Below are positions 28,515 through 38,446 of a stretch of 64,000 nt of DNA, piece by piece. A model generated the notes under the pieces. It did no database searches and had not been told where the DNA came from. It saw nothing but the letters and a program-made list of their open reading frames with translations. Location of the stretch: contig OW818657.1 in the NCBI GenBank assembly GCA_942492905.1, positions 4,464,001-4,528,000 on the forward strand, in the 5' to 3' direction. The first letter of the stretch is position 1. Each line of letters begins with the position of its first letter. The position numbers and the translations under genes are program-made. Origin of the DNA: CAIZWU01 sp942492905 (GTDB lineage: Bacteria > Verrucomicrobiota > Verrucomicrobiia > Verrucomicrobiales > V1-33).

Positions 28515-30149
28515 TCACTCCGCGAGGCGGACGCCGATCCTTCCAAATCTTCTGGTGCCAGGGGACGGGTCGGCGACGGTGACCTTTTCAAATTCACTGT
28601 TCAACAGGGTGACCAGGCCGCCCCCGGCATTCTGCCAACTTCCCACATCACCGGCAAATTGCGGGGTATAGCTGAGACCCGTCAGGGCGGCGGCGGGGCG
28701 GCGGAAATAAGTGAGGGAAAAACCGGTGGACGTTTTTTCGAACACGGGCAGGCCGGAGGCCCCGCCGGAGGCACTGCTGTCAGGCTCGTCCACCGTCATG
28801 CCAAAGGCATATTCCAGGAGATTGGGAATGCCATCATGGTCCAGATCATCATTGGGCTGGGCCCCTGCAGTCGTGGTGGTGAGGGGATACATCCAAGCCC
28901 AATACCCGTGAGGAGCTCCTGTTACCGTAAACCCGCCGCTGGCCGGGCCCGACGGGAAATCCGCGCCATTGCCCGATCCATCATAGAGTGCCGGGTTGCC
29001 GGTGGCATCGCGGATCAGCAGGGAGGCCGTCCAGATCCCTCCGGGCATTTTGGCGGGCAGGCTCATGGGTAGTTGGTAGGTGCCATCCAGCGCCGTCCCT
29101 AGGGTCCGGTGGGCCGCGGTGACGGGGATCGCCGTTAACGCGGTTCCGGAAGGAGTGTACAGTGTCAAGGTCGCCGAACCAAATCCCGACAAGGCATCCG
29201 TCACCCGGAACTGGCAACTCATCGATGCCGGACTGGTCGTGGTATCGACCGCACCCGGGGTGATGGCAAATGAAACGAGGACCGGTTCCACCCCGTCGAC
29301 GGCTCCGGTGTTGGCCACGGGAAGCAGACCGGTCAAGCCGTCGGGCAGCACGTGATCGTATTCAAACGCCGCAGAGACCCCCCGGCCAAAGACCGCTTCC
29401 CGCCGGACCGCATCCGTCACCGCCACTTCCACCAGCCAGGTGCCCGGAGCTGAATAGCGGCCCACCGGCACCAGGACCCGATAGGTTCCCGCATGGTCGG
29501 TGCCAGAGAGAAGATGGGCAGGCAGGAGAGGGATTTCCGTGATGCCGCTGAAACCAGCCCGGTGCAGCACGAGGGCACCTTCGGCAAAACCGGCGTCGCT
29601 GGCGATGCCGATGTCGGCCATGATGGTCTGGCTGGCGGTGGTGACATCGACGCTGCCGGGTGCGAAAGTGAGGGAGGTGATCCTGAGGGGAGGGATGATC
29701 CCGGATTGCAGGTGGAGCTGGACCGGCCCCTGAACCCCGAGAAACCCATGGACGGCGACGTGGTATTCGGTGCCGGCCACCGCAGCGAAAATCACCCGGC
29801 TGCTGCCATCGTTCCCGGCAGGGTCGCCGGTTTCATCATTGTATCCTACCACATAGGTATCCCTCAGGGCCGGGCCATCAGCCAGCACCGCCAGCAATGT
29901 ATCGATGGCACTTCCCTTGGTATCCACACTCACCCAGGCCGTTTCCGGAGCCGTCCACTTCCACCAGACGGAGGCACCGCCAATGGAATCCAGATCGTTC
30001 TCATTGGTTTGCAGGGTGGCACCGGTATTGTCCCCGGAGGCCTCCGCCACCGTGCTGCCCCCAAGGGAAATGCGGTTGGCGAACGTGTCATTCACCGGCA
30101 CGGCCAGGGCCGGCAGGGTGCCCAAAAGGAGCAATGTCAGGATTTTCAT
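28515..30149 (-). CDS. Secreted PPC/Ig-like surface protein
   Basis: About 544 residues from ATG 30149 (MKILTLLLLGTLPALA signal peptide). The N-terminal domain opens with VNDTFANRISLGG and contains SVWWKWTAPETAWV, the pattern of pre-peptidase C-terminal-like beta-sandwich domains in surface proteins. Two Ig-like modules follow (about 160-390), each with TT(A/S) spacers. The C-terminus carries DLDHDGIPNLLEYAFGM, the verrucomicrobial calcium-type motif, then a beta-strand tail ending RRFGRIGVRLAE. No catalytic motif. It lies 26 bp downstream of the helical-repeat gene, so the pair is likely an operon. Confidence 0.68.
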   Translation of the reverse strand: MKILTLLLLGTLPALAVPVNDTFANRISLGGSTVAEASGDNTGATLQTNENDLDSIGGASVWWKWTAPETAWVSVDTKGSAIDTLLAVLADGPALRDTYVVGYNDETGDPAGNDGSSRVIFAAVAGTEYHVAVHGFLGVQGPVQLHLQSGIIPPLRITSLTFAPGSVDVTTASQTIMADIGIASDAGFAEGALVLHRAGFSGITEIPLLPAHLLSGTDHAGTYRVLVPVGRYSAPGTWLVEVAVTDAVRREAVFGRGVSAAFEYDHVLPDGLTGLLPVANTGAVDGVEPVLVSFAITPGAVDTTTSPASMSCQFRVTDALSGFGSATLTLYTPSGTALTAIPVTAAHRTLGTALDGTYQLPMSLPAKMPGGIWTASLLIRDATGNPALYDGSGNGADFPSGPASGGFTVTGAPHGYWAWMYPLTTTTAGAQPNDDLDHDGIPNLLEYAFGMTVDEPDSSASGGASGLPVFEKTSTGFSLTYFRRPAAALTGLSYTPQFAGDVGSWQNAGGGLVTLLNSEFEKVTVADPSPGTRRFGRIGVRLAE

Positions 30150-30175
30150 GGATGACCCGGTCCGGTATTTCAAGA

Positions 30176-31567
30176 TCAGGGTTGGAAGGACCGGGCCACC
30201 GCCGGATTGGCCACCGCCCATTGGCCGGCGGCGGAGAGATCCCGGGCCTGCCAATCCTGGAAAATCCGCCTGGCAAGGCCGGTGGCCGCCTGCGGTTCGG
30301 CCAGTTGCAGGGCTACCGAAAGGGCATCGGCCGGAGCCGTATCCGACCGGCTCAAAGCCAGTTGCTCGCGGGCGTGGTCCGCAATGGGGGAGACCGGATG
30401 CTGGTCAATCCATGCCGTGAGGCCATCGGTGTCTGAGGAAGCCCATATGTTAAAAACACTCTGGGCGGATTGACCCTGCAGCGCTGAATCCGTCAGGCCA
30501 TTCACCCACCCGGCAGAAGCCGGGGCATCCTGACCGGCCCAGCCCGCCGCGAGGGACTGGTATAGCGCCGGGGCCAGGCGGGGAATTTCCAGGGCTTTGG
30601 AAGAGAGCCATGCGACGGCTTCCTCCGGGGCCGCTGCGGCCCATTCCCCCACCGCGTGGGCAGCCGCAGCACGTGCTGTCATGGTACGGGGAAGACTGAT
30701 GGCCCACTCCGCAGCGGCTAGGGGATCGCTGGCAGCCCATTGGATGGCGAGGGCCTCCGAGGGGGCATCCGTGAGAGGACTGACGCCCTGACGGGATAGC
30801 CATGCGGCCGCTTCGGCAGGCGTCTGTTCGGCCCAGGTTTCCACGAGAGCGGACACCGCGATGGTGGTGGAGTCCCCCGGCGGCAGACCCGCCACCCACT
30901 GGCTGGCTGCCGCCGGGTTGGAGTCCGCCCACGTAGCCACCGCCGCACGCAGGGTGCTGGAAGCGCCGGGATTGGACAAGTGTTGCCGGGCCCAATCGGC
31001 GGCGGCGGGAGGGTTCTGCCCGGCCCAACTGCCCACGATGGCAGTCAGGGCGCTTTCCCGTGGGCTGCCGGTGAGTTGATTGGCTGCGTAGTCAAGCGCC
31101 GCCATGGGGTCCTGCCGCGCCAGACCCTGCAATGCGGTGGACAGGCAGGCGGTGCGCAAACTGCCAGTGGACAGCGCGGCCGCGGCATGCAGGGCCGCTG
31201 CGGGATCCCTGGCGGACCAGTCCGTCAGGGTTTCCTGACAAAACTCCGTGCGGTCGGCGGTGCCCGCGATTTGCGCCTGGAGGGCCCAGGCGCCGGCCGG
31301 GTCGGAGGCGGAAACTTCTGCTGCCAAATCCCGCAGGCATCGGTTTCTCCGCGCCGTATCCAGCATCGCCAGGGTATCGGAAAGTCGTTCCGCCGGGGCC
31401 GGCTGGGCCACGGGCGGATGTGGTCCCGGCGAAGCGCCGGTTGAAGGGGCCGATTCCATGGCCGGGGCCGGCATGCCGGGGCTCTCCGGTTTGCCAAGGC
31501 TGAAACCAGCGGCAAAGGCCACCAGGGTCGCCGCAGGCCCAAGACAGTGTTTCAGGGAGATTTTCAT
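30176..31567 (-). CDS. Exported alpha-helical tandem-repeat protein
   Basis: 463 residues. Signal or anchor (AATLVAFAAGFSLG), a Pro/Ala linker (about 27-60), then more than ten imperfect ~30-residue helical repeats with consensus W-A-x-x-[DN]-P-x-A-A-x-x-W, for example WSARDPAAALHAAAAL, WAGQNPPAAADWARQ, WADSNPAAASQWVAG and WAEQTPAEAAAWLSR. Predicted to form a superhelical scaffold like TPR/HEAT arrays, possibly binding proteins in the periplasm or at the surface. Function unknown. I chose ATG 31567 because it gives the hydrophobic N-terminus directly. Confidence 0.7.
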   Translation of the reverse strand: MKISLKHCLGPAATLVAFAAGFSLGKPESPGMPAPAMESAPSTGASPGPHPPVAQPAPAERLSDTLAMLDTARRNRCLRDLAAEVSASDPAGAWALQAQIAGTADRTEFCQETLTDWSARDPAAALHAAAALSTGSLRTACLSTALQGLARQDPMAALDYAANQLTGSPRESALTAIVGSWAGQNPPAAADWARQHLSNPGASSTLRAAVATWADSNPAAASQWVAGLPPGDSTTIAVSALVETWAEQTPAEAAAWLSRQGVSPLTDAPSEALAIQWAASDPLAAAEWAISLPRTMTARAAAAHAVGEWAAAAPEEAVAWLSSKALEIPRLAPALYQSLAAGWAGQDAPASAGWVNGLTDSALQGQSAQSVFNIWASSDTDGLTAWIDQHPVSPIADHAREQLALSRSDTAPADALSVALQLAEPQAATGLARRIFQDWQARDLSAAGQWAVANPAVARSFQP

Positions 31568-31595
31568 GGAATCGTCAGGGAACGGAAAGGGGGAG

Positions 31596-31623
31596 TGGCC
31601 GGAGCCCCGGGAGGCTCCGGCCA
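31596..31623 (-). terminator. Strong 11-bp hairpin between two minus-strand genes
   Basis: TGGCCGGAGCC and GGCTCCGGCCA are perfectly complementary around a 6-nt loop, in the 71-bp gap between the genes ending at 31639 and starting at 31567. No T-run follows on the minus strand, so it may be an attenuator or processing stem rather than a canonical terminator. Confidence 0.45.
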
Positions 31624-31638
31624 GTCAGGGGCAAGGGG

Positions 31639-33036
31639 TCAGAGCACAGCCGGAGCGAAGCGGCCGGTGTCGGTATCGTTCAGGGCGTTATTTTTGAACT
31701 CCCGGCGGGTATAGAGACCGGTGGCGAAGTTCAGATCATACTCGTCCCACTTTCCGGGCTTGAAGTTCAGGCGCAGCGTGGCGGTCGCGCCATTGGCTTC
31801 ATAAACATAGGTGAAGGGGTCGATGTCGCCGTCAGGATCGTTTTCCGAACCCTCGGTGGCCGTCGTGAACAGCAGGTTTGCCTCTGGGTGTCCGTTCAAT
31901 TCCTTGACCACCCAGGTGACCCCGGCAATCGCGGCTGGAGCAGTGCCGTCGCCGACCTGGCCGCCGGTGCCGCCGCCGGTGGGTGGTTGTGGGGGGGTGG
32001 CTCCTTCGAGATTGAAGCGGCCGGTGTCGGTATCCTTCAGAACATTCTTGTCGAATTCCCGGCGGACATACCCTCCCGTGGCATAGTTGAGATCGTATTC
32101 ATCCCATTTGTCCGTCTTGAATTGCAGGCGCAAGGAGGCCGTGGTGCCGGTCGGAGTGTAGGTATAGGAGAATTGGTCGTTATCGCCCTCCGGGTCGGTT
32201 TCAGCTCCGGCAGCCGCGCTGCCAAAGTTCAGGTTGGCCTCCACCGCACCGTTATTCTGCCGGACAACATAAACCAAACCGGTCAGGGCTGCCGGAGCAT
32301 TGCCATCACCCACCGGGCCGGCGGCGGGAGGATTGACAGGGCCGGGCGGGACCAGCGGGGCGGACCCCGACGGAGAGGCATCCACCGCATCCGCCACCCC
32401 ATCGCCATCGTCATCCTCGTCCGCTGAATTCAACAGACCATCGCCGTCAATGTCGGGATCCCCGGGGTTGGACAGACCATCGCCGTCGATATCAAACTCG
32501 TGGGGGGCATCATCCGCTTTGCCATCGCCATCGATATCCAGTTCATCGGCGGCGTCATCGGCCCGCCCATCCCCATCGATATCCAGTTCGTCGGCACTGT
32601 CATCGGCCTTGCCATCGCCATCCATATCAAGTTCGGCCGCGCTCTCGTCCGACAAGCCGTCATCATCGATATCTTTTTCCGCCGGGTGATCATTGGGGAG
32701 CCGGTCCCCGATGTATTTTCCCTGGAATTTACCCGAGGTGGCGATGCCGCCATCGACGTTTGGATCCTGTCCGTTGGGAAGACCATCGTTGTCGACGTCC
32801 GGATCCGTGATGTTGGGGATGCCATCGGCATCGAGGTCCCGCCCCCGGCTATGGGAGCTGGAGTTGCCGCTGCTGGAGGAGGAGTTTCCTCCGCTGTCGC
32901 CATTGCCTCCGCGGTGGTTGCGGCTGCGGTTCCAATAGGCCGCCGGGGCGGTATTGAGGGCTGCCAGCGCCATGAGCAGTGCCAGGGTGAGGGCGGCGCT
33001 GCCCTGGTGCGGGCGGTTCAGGATGCGTTTTTTCAT
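31639..33036 (-). CDS. Secreted Asp-rich TSP3-repeat protein with duplicated C-terminal domain
   Basis: 465 residues. Signal peptide, then a Ser/Gly/Asn-rich linker (about 40-65), then thrombospondin-type-3-like calcium-binding repeats about 65-220. These include a 15-residue tandem unit such as DELDIDGDGRADDAA, mirrored in the DNA by 45-bp repeats near 32480-32660. Residues about 245-465 hold two copies of a ~100-residue domain, each opening with GDG[NT]APAA and containing KWDEYDLN[FY]ATG, [LY][TV]RREF and DTDTGRF. I do not recognise that domain. Predicted extracellular and calcium-dependent. Confidence 0.72.
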   Translation of the reverse strand: MKKRILNRPHQGSAALTLALLMALAALNTAPAAYWNRSRNHRGGNGDSGGNSSSSSGNSSSHSRGRDLDADGIPNITDPDVDNDGLPNGQDPNVDGGIATSGKFQGKYIGDRLPNDHPAEKDIDDDGLSDESAAELDMDGDGKADDSADELDIDGDGRADDAADELDIDGDGKADDAPHEFDIDGDGLSNPGDPDIDGDGLLNSADEDDDGDGVADAVDASPSGSAPLVPPGPVNPPAAGPVGDGNAPAALTGLVYVVRQNNGAVEANLNFGSAAAGAETDPEGDNDQFSYTYTPTGTTASLRLQFKTDKWDEYDLNYATGGYVRREFDKNVLKDTDTGRFNLEGATPPQPPTGGGTGGQVGDGTAPAAIAGVTWVVKELNGHPEANLLFTTATEGSENDPDGDIDPFTYVYEANGATATLRLNFKPGKWDEYDLNFATGLYTRREFKNNALNDTDTGRFAPAVL

Positions 33037-33601
33037 GATGGTGTGTTCTTTTGTTTTTGAGGCGTCCTGGCGGTGGGACGGTCTCCAGCAGGAAACCGCG
33101 CGTCAGACAAATGGGTTGGAGGAAAAGGCCGGATGAAGCACCGGATAAAGCTAGAAAAGGGCTGGCTTCAGGGCAGCATCGCGGATGAGGATCGGGATTT
33201 TCCACGAAGTGGGGAACGCTGGACTAGCAACTATTCAGGGGCGGGCCGGAAGCGGGAAAAGCAAGGGCCAGCCTGGGCAACACCGCACCGGAGCGGAGAG
33301 GATGGAGCAGCAGGAACGGTTCATGAGATTCGTTTTGAATTGGATATTGGCACCATAGACGGATCCCATGAAAAACGGCAAATCGATTACCGTAACAGTT
33401 TGTAAGGAATTGGCGGAGGGCGGGATTTTACCCGGACCCGCCGGGCTTGGTCCGCCGGCCGGTCCCGCCTCCAACCCCACCCGTCCGGCTATCCCAGCCT
33501 TTCAACTGCGGCTCCCCGGTGGAGACCATGGCGCGCCCTTGCCTGAAAAGATTTCGCCTTTCCCGGTGCAGACCGGAGAAAGCCTGTTAAACTGACAAAC
33601 T
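33037..33601. other. 565-bp intergenic region before the DEAD-box helicase
   Basis: Upstream region of two divergent genes. Contains a 75-codon frame 33368-33595 (listed separately). I see no clear terminator, repeat or RNA motif. Confidence 0.4.
33368..33595 (+). CDS. Possible small Pro-rich protein upstream of the helicase
   Basis: 75 codons beginning MKNGKSITVTVCKEL and rich in Pro and Gly. Its stop lies six bases before the DEAD-box helicase start, which is compatible with a leader or coupled gene. No motif or family is recognisable, and in GC-rich DNA a frame of this length can occur by chance. Confidence 0.25.
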   Translation: MKNGKSITVTVCKELAEGGILPGPAGLGPPAGPASNPTRPAIPAFQLRLPGGDHGAPLPEKISPFPVQTGESLLN

Positions 33602-34942
<1,341 letters not shown>

Positions 34943-35062
34943 TTTGGCCGGTCCGGGGCAAAGGTTTGGAATGAAATCTGCGGAAGGCCGCTTATAGAGA
35001 TGTATCCCGCTTCCTGCCCTCCAAGGGCCGGAACGCCCGCCTTGACCTCCCCTAGTTGTCTC

Positions 35063-35689
35063 ATGAAATCCCCCCTCACCCTCGCCTGCTGCACGGTCGG
35101 CCTGCTCTGCTTCACGCTGAGCGCTCCGCTGGCTGCGGCCAATCCCCTCAAATCCATCGGCTCCAGTCTGAAAAAGGCCGGAAATGCGCTGAATCCCTTC
35201 AAAAAATCCGAGGCCAAACCCGCCCCGGCCCCGGCTGCACCAGCGCCTGCCCCCGCCGCCAAATCCAAGACCAAGCCCGCCGCCGCGAAAACCACCAAAC
35301 CCGCGCCCGCCAAAAAGAAAAAGTCGACGGCGGCCACTTCCACGAAATCCAAGCCGGCGGCTGAGGCTTCCAAAACGGCCGTCGCCGCCGGAACCGCCGC
35401 AACCGCCGCAGCCAACGGGACAGCCGAAAAAGTAGATTCCACTGAAACCCCACCGGAAACCGCCCCCGACGCGGCGCCTTCCGATCCCGCTGAAACGCCT
35501 CCCGCCCCTCCGGCTGCCGCCGCCCCCGTGCCGCTGGCCCAACTCCCCTTCGGCATTCCGGTCATGGGACGCAAAGGTTATGTTCGCAGTCCCTACGCCG
35601 AGGATCAGGGCATGGTCGACGTCAATGACATCCCCGCCGGAGCCAAAGTGAAATGTCCCTTCACCGGGAAAATCTTCCGGGTGCCGTGA
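35063..35689 (+). CDS. Ala/Pro/Lys-rich exported protein with conserved C-terminal motif
   Basis: About 208 residues from ATG 35063 (signal peptide MKSPLTLACCTVGLLCFTL...APLAAA). The middle (about 45-160) is low-complexity Ala/Pro/Lys, probably unstructured and periplasmic. The last ~45 residues are different: an FGIPVMGRKGYVRSPYA stretch followed by VKCPFTGKIFRVP. From memory similar tails end other verrucomicrobial proteins. The single Cys in KCPFTGK may be functional. The true start was set by the signal peptide; 35000 is also in frame. A hairpin and T-run follow the stop. Confidence 0.68.
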   Translation: MKSPLTLACCTVGLLCFTLSAPLAAANPLKSIGSSLKKAGNALNPFKKSEAKPAPAPAAPAPAPAAKSKTKPAAAKTTKPAPAKKKKSTAATSTKSKPAAEASKTAVAAGTAATAAANGTAEKVDSTETPPETAPDAAPSDPAETPPAPPAAAAPVPLAQLPFGIPVMGRKGYVRSPYAEDQGMVDVNDIPAGAKVKCPFTGKIFRVP

Positions 35690-35716
35690 GGGGCCAGCCG
35701 CCCGGTCCTCTTTTTT
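35688..35716 (+). terminator. Rho-independent terminator
   Basis: GAGG-G-GCC pairs with GGTCCTC (one bulged G, one G-T pair) and is followed at once by six T residues. It begins inside the stop codon region of the Ala/Pro/Lys-rich gene. Confidence 0.6.
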
Positions 35717-35760
35717 CATTTGTCATTGGCAATTGGTCATTCCCTCCCTAGCCTGCGCAC

Positions 35761-37203
35761 GTGAAACCCGGCCGCCCTGACGCCACTCCTCCCAAGCGCG
35801 AGTATCCCTCGCCCTTTCAGCGCAAGACCTTGTGGACCGCCATCACCGGCGCCGCCCTCCTCGGCACGGGCGCCATGTCCGTCTACACGGTCAGCGTGGT
35901 CGCCCGCGTGCTTCAGTTTCTCCAGCCCGTGCTGGTGCCGGTCGCCTTCGCCGGCATTCTCGCTTATCTGCTGCAGCCGCTGGTCGACCGCCTCGTCAAA
36001 CGCGGCACCCCCCGCTTCCGGGCCATGATGTGGGTCTGGATCATGTTTCATCTCCTGATCCTGCTCCTCTTCCTCTCGGTCGCGGTCCCCACCGTCAGCA
36101 AAGGCGGCCGGCTCATCGCCGCCCGGTCCGACCAATGGGTGCAGAGCATCGGCAATTTCACCGGCAAGATCCTGGAAGCAGTCGACAAACTCACTGACAA
36201 AATCACCCACTTCAAAAAAGCGCCAGCCACCCCGCCACCTGCCGCACCGCCCGCAGTCTCCCCTGCCCCTGTCCCCGCCCCGGAATTGGCCACGGTTCCT
36301 GCTCCGGAAGTCACCTCTTCAGCCGTTCCCCCCGGACCGCTGGTCCTGCCGCCCACCCTGCCGGACGAAACTATTCTCACGGACCCTGACAGCCCGATCA
36401 ATCCCCAGCAGAGCGGGGCCCGGGCCACCCAATGGCTGGCGGAACACAGTGAAGCCATTTCGTCCCGCGCCGTCGCCTACATCAGCAGCGGCGTGCAGGG
36501 TTTCCTCGGCATCTTCGGGTATCTGGTCGGGTTCATCCTCGTGCCGGTCTACCTGTATTACTTTCTGAAGGAGAGCGATTCCATCAAACAGAACTGGAGC
36601 AATTACGTCCCCCTGCGGGCCTCCAAGTTCAAAGCCGAAGTCGTCAGTGTGCTGGGCGAGATCAACAGCTACCTCATCGCCTTTTTCCGCGGCCAGATGC
36701 TCGTCAGCATGATCGATGGCCTGCTGGTTGGCCTTGCCCTCACCATCATCGGCCTGCCCTACGCCATGCTGATCGGGGTCTTCGTCGCCATCCTCGGCCT
36801 GATTCCCTACGTGGGGAATTTCCTCTGCTGGCTCGGCGCCGTCCTCATCGCCATCGCCCACTTCGGCCGCACCGATGCCGCCGGCCAACTGGTCAACACC
36901 TTTGTCGGCATGCAGGACCTCTGGGTCTACCCTGTCCTGGTCACGGTGCTTTTTGTGGTCGTGCAGCAGATCAATTCCCTCGTCACAGCCCCCCGCATCA
37001 TCGGCGACGCCACCGGCCTCCATCCCCTCACGGTTATTTTCTCGGTGCTCTTCTGGTCCCTCCTGATCGGCGGCCTGCTGGGGGCCCTGCTCGCGGTGCC
37101 CCTCACCGCCTCGGTCAAAGTCCTCTTCCGCCGCTACATCTGGGAACGCCAGGTCCAGCATCACTATCAACCCGCCTCCCGGTCCGGACCGGTCGAGGAC
37201 TGA
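35761..37203 (+). CDS. AI-2E family transporter
   Basis: 480 residues with about eight membrane helices in the UPF0118/AI-2E arrangement: an N-terminal pair (about 25-65, 80-100), a soluble middle, then the C-terminal group with VLLHFG-like and VQQINSLVTAPRIIG motifs. These proteins are proposed to export autoinducer-2 or other small solutes. A Pro/Thr/Val-rich insertion (about 155-205, APATPPPAAPPAV and similar) separates the two halves and is unusually long. The start is a GTG at 35761. It ends just before a terminator serving the convergent EF-hand gene. Confidence 0.85.
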   Translation: MKPGRPDATPPKREYPSPFQRKTLWTAITGAALLGTGAMSVYTVSVVARVLQFLQPVLVPVAFAGILAYLLQPLVDRLVKRGTPRFRAMMWVWIMFHLLILLLFLSVAVPTVSKGGRLIAARSDQWVQSIGNFTGKILEAVDKLTDKITHFKKAPATPPPAAPPAVSPAPVPAPELATVPAPEVTSSAVPPGPLVLPPTLPDETILTDPDSPINPQQSGARATQWLAEHSEAISSRAVAYISSGVQGFLGIFGYLVGFILVPVYLYYFLKESDSIKQNWSNYVPLRASKFKAEVVSVLGEINSYLIAFFRGQMLVSMIDGLLVGLALTIIGLPYAMLIGVFVAILGLIPYVGNFLCWLGAVLIAIAHFGRTDAAGQLVNTFVGMQDLWVYPVLVTVLFVVVQQINSLVTAPRIIGDATGLHPLTVIFSVLFWSLLIGGLLGALLAVPLTASVKVLFRRYIWERQVQHHYQPASRSGPVED

Positions 37204-37239
37204 AAACAAAACGCCGCCCTCCGGTCAGGGAGGACGGCG
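37203..37239 (-). terminator. Rho-independent terminator for the EF-hand gene
   Basis: An 11-bp stem with one mismatch (CGCCGTCCTCC with GGAGGGCGGCG on the minus strand) followed by TTTTGTTTT. It sits between the convergent stops of the AI-2E transporter and the EF-hand gene. Confidence 0.75.
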
Positions 37240-37275
37240 GGGAATTGATAACCCCTCGAAGGGGTCAGACCGCGA

Positions 37276-37608
37276 TCAGGGCTTTTTGGGCTCGCCTTCT
37301 TTGGCAGGCTTGTTGGGTTTGTTGGGTTTCTCCGGCTTGGCGGAGAATTCCTCAAGGGTCAGTTTGCCATTGGCATCCTTGTCCCGCTTTTTGAAGGCAC
37401 CTTCGGCTTTCTCCGGCTCTTTCTGCCAACGGGGGGTGGCCTTGAACTCTTCAAGGCTCACTTCGTTGTTGGCGTCCTTGTCCATTTTCTTGAAGGCCGC
37501 AGCCGGGTCCATCTTCGGTTTGTCGGGCTTCGGTGGTTTGGCGTCTTCGGCCTGCACCGCGACGGCCAGGAAAGGCACCGCAAGGAGCGTGAGGAGGATT
37601 GATTTCAT
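37276..37608 (-). CDS. Small exported EF-hand protein
   Basis: About 110 residues from ATG 37608. Signal peptide MKSILLTLLAVPFLAVAVQA, then two EF-hand loops in direct sequence (DKDANNEVSLEEF and DKDANGKLTLEEF), each with the Asp/Glu ladder for calcium. The C-terminus is a Lys/Pro-rich tail. Predicted periplasmic calcium binder. The frame continues upstream to 37671 but the signal peptide fixes the start. Confidence 0.82.
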   Translation of the reverse strand: MKSILLTLLAVPFLAVAVQAEDAKPPKPDKPKMDPAAAFKKMDKDANNEVSLEEFKATPRWQKEPEKAEGAFKKRDKDANGKLTLEEFSAKPEKPNKPNKPAKEGEPKKP

Positions 37609-37789
37609 ACGTTTGGTTCGGGTTGCTTGGGTTGTCAGTGGCGGGCCCATGGGAGGGAAACCACGCAGCACTATGAACCAAGGCGGTTCCTGCGCAGCGG
37701 TTCGTTACACGCATTCGCGGATGCTGGAAAAACCTGCCTCCCTGCCCCCGGCGTATCCATCAAGGCACAGTGAATCCCAGAAACAAACG

Positions 37790-38446
37790 CTAGGGATTGG
37801 GCGTCACCACCACGTCATCAAAAGCGATCGGCAGTTCGGCGTAAGGGGCGGCCCAGAGGGAGGCTTTGCCGGTGCCGGGAGGAGTGGTGAGGGAGTGGGT
37901 GAGTTGAGGGGTTTCCGGACGCGGCTGGCCTTCGGTCCAGGCGCGGGCTTCGAGGGTGGAGCCCCCACCAGCGGTGGCGAGGACGCTGAATTCCACGGTC
38001 GTCCAGGTGCCGGACGGCCAAGTCCAGGGCACTTGGGCCACCACCTCGTCATTGCGCACGATCTGCAGTTCCTTGCGCGCGGGGACCACCAGACAGCGGA
38101 AACCACCCACCCCATGCAGGCCCACCCCGAACCGCGGATGACTACGGCGTTTGCCGGTGGCCTTGATGCGGGCGGAAACGGTGGCCCCGCCCTTGATGGA
38201 GGTGCCTAGCAGCACCCCGCCATCCACGATAGGAGTGGCGGCCATCTCCAGCATTTTATTCTCTCCTTCTGCTACAATCGTAAAACGGGCCTCGGCTTCG
38301 GTGAGGACGAGGTCGTCCGGCAGCGGTCCGGGCGTGAGGGCTTGGAAGTCCAACTTCAACGGAGCTGGAGCAGCGGCCGGGTCCTGGGCAGGGGACAGGA
38401 CGGCCAGACCGGCCAGCAGGAAAGAAATGATGACGGGGTTATTCAT
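37790..38446 (-). CDS. Secreted laminin-G-like or glucanase-like protein
   Basis: About 218 residues from ATG 38446 (signal peptide MNNPVIISFLLAGLAVLSPA). The body has the beta-sandwich rhythm of concanavalin-like domains in verrucomicrobial proteins (FRCLVVPARKELQIVRND, WPSGTWTTVEFSV, LPIAFDDVVV), without a clear glycosidase catalytic motif. Its start overlaps the end of the FtsX permease gene by 8 bp, indicating co-transcription and translational coupling. Function unknown. Confidence 0.6.
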   Translation of the reverse strand: MNNPVIISFLLAGLAVLSPAQDPAAAPAPLKLDFQALTPGPLPDDLVLTEAEARFTIVAEGENKMLEMAATPIVDGGVLLGTSIKGGATVSARIKATGKRRSHPRFGVGLHGVGGFRCLVVPARKELQIVRNDEVVAQVPWTWPSGTWTTVEFSVLATAGGGSTLEARAWTEGQPRPETPQLTHSLTTPPGTGKASLWAAPYAELPIAFDDVVVTPNP

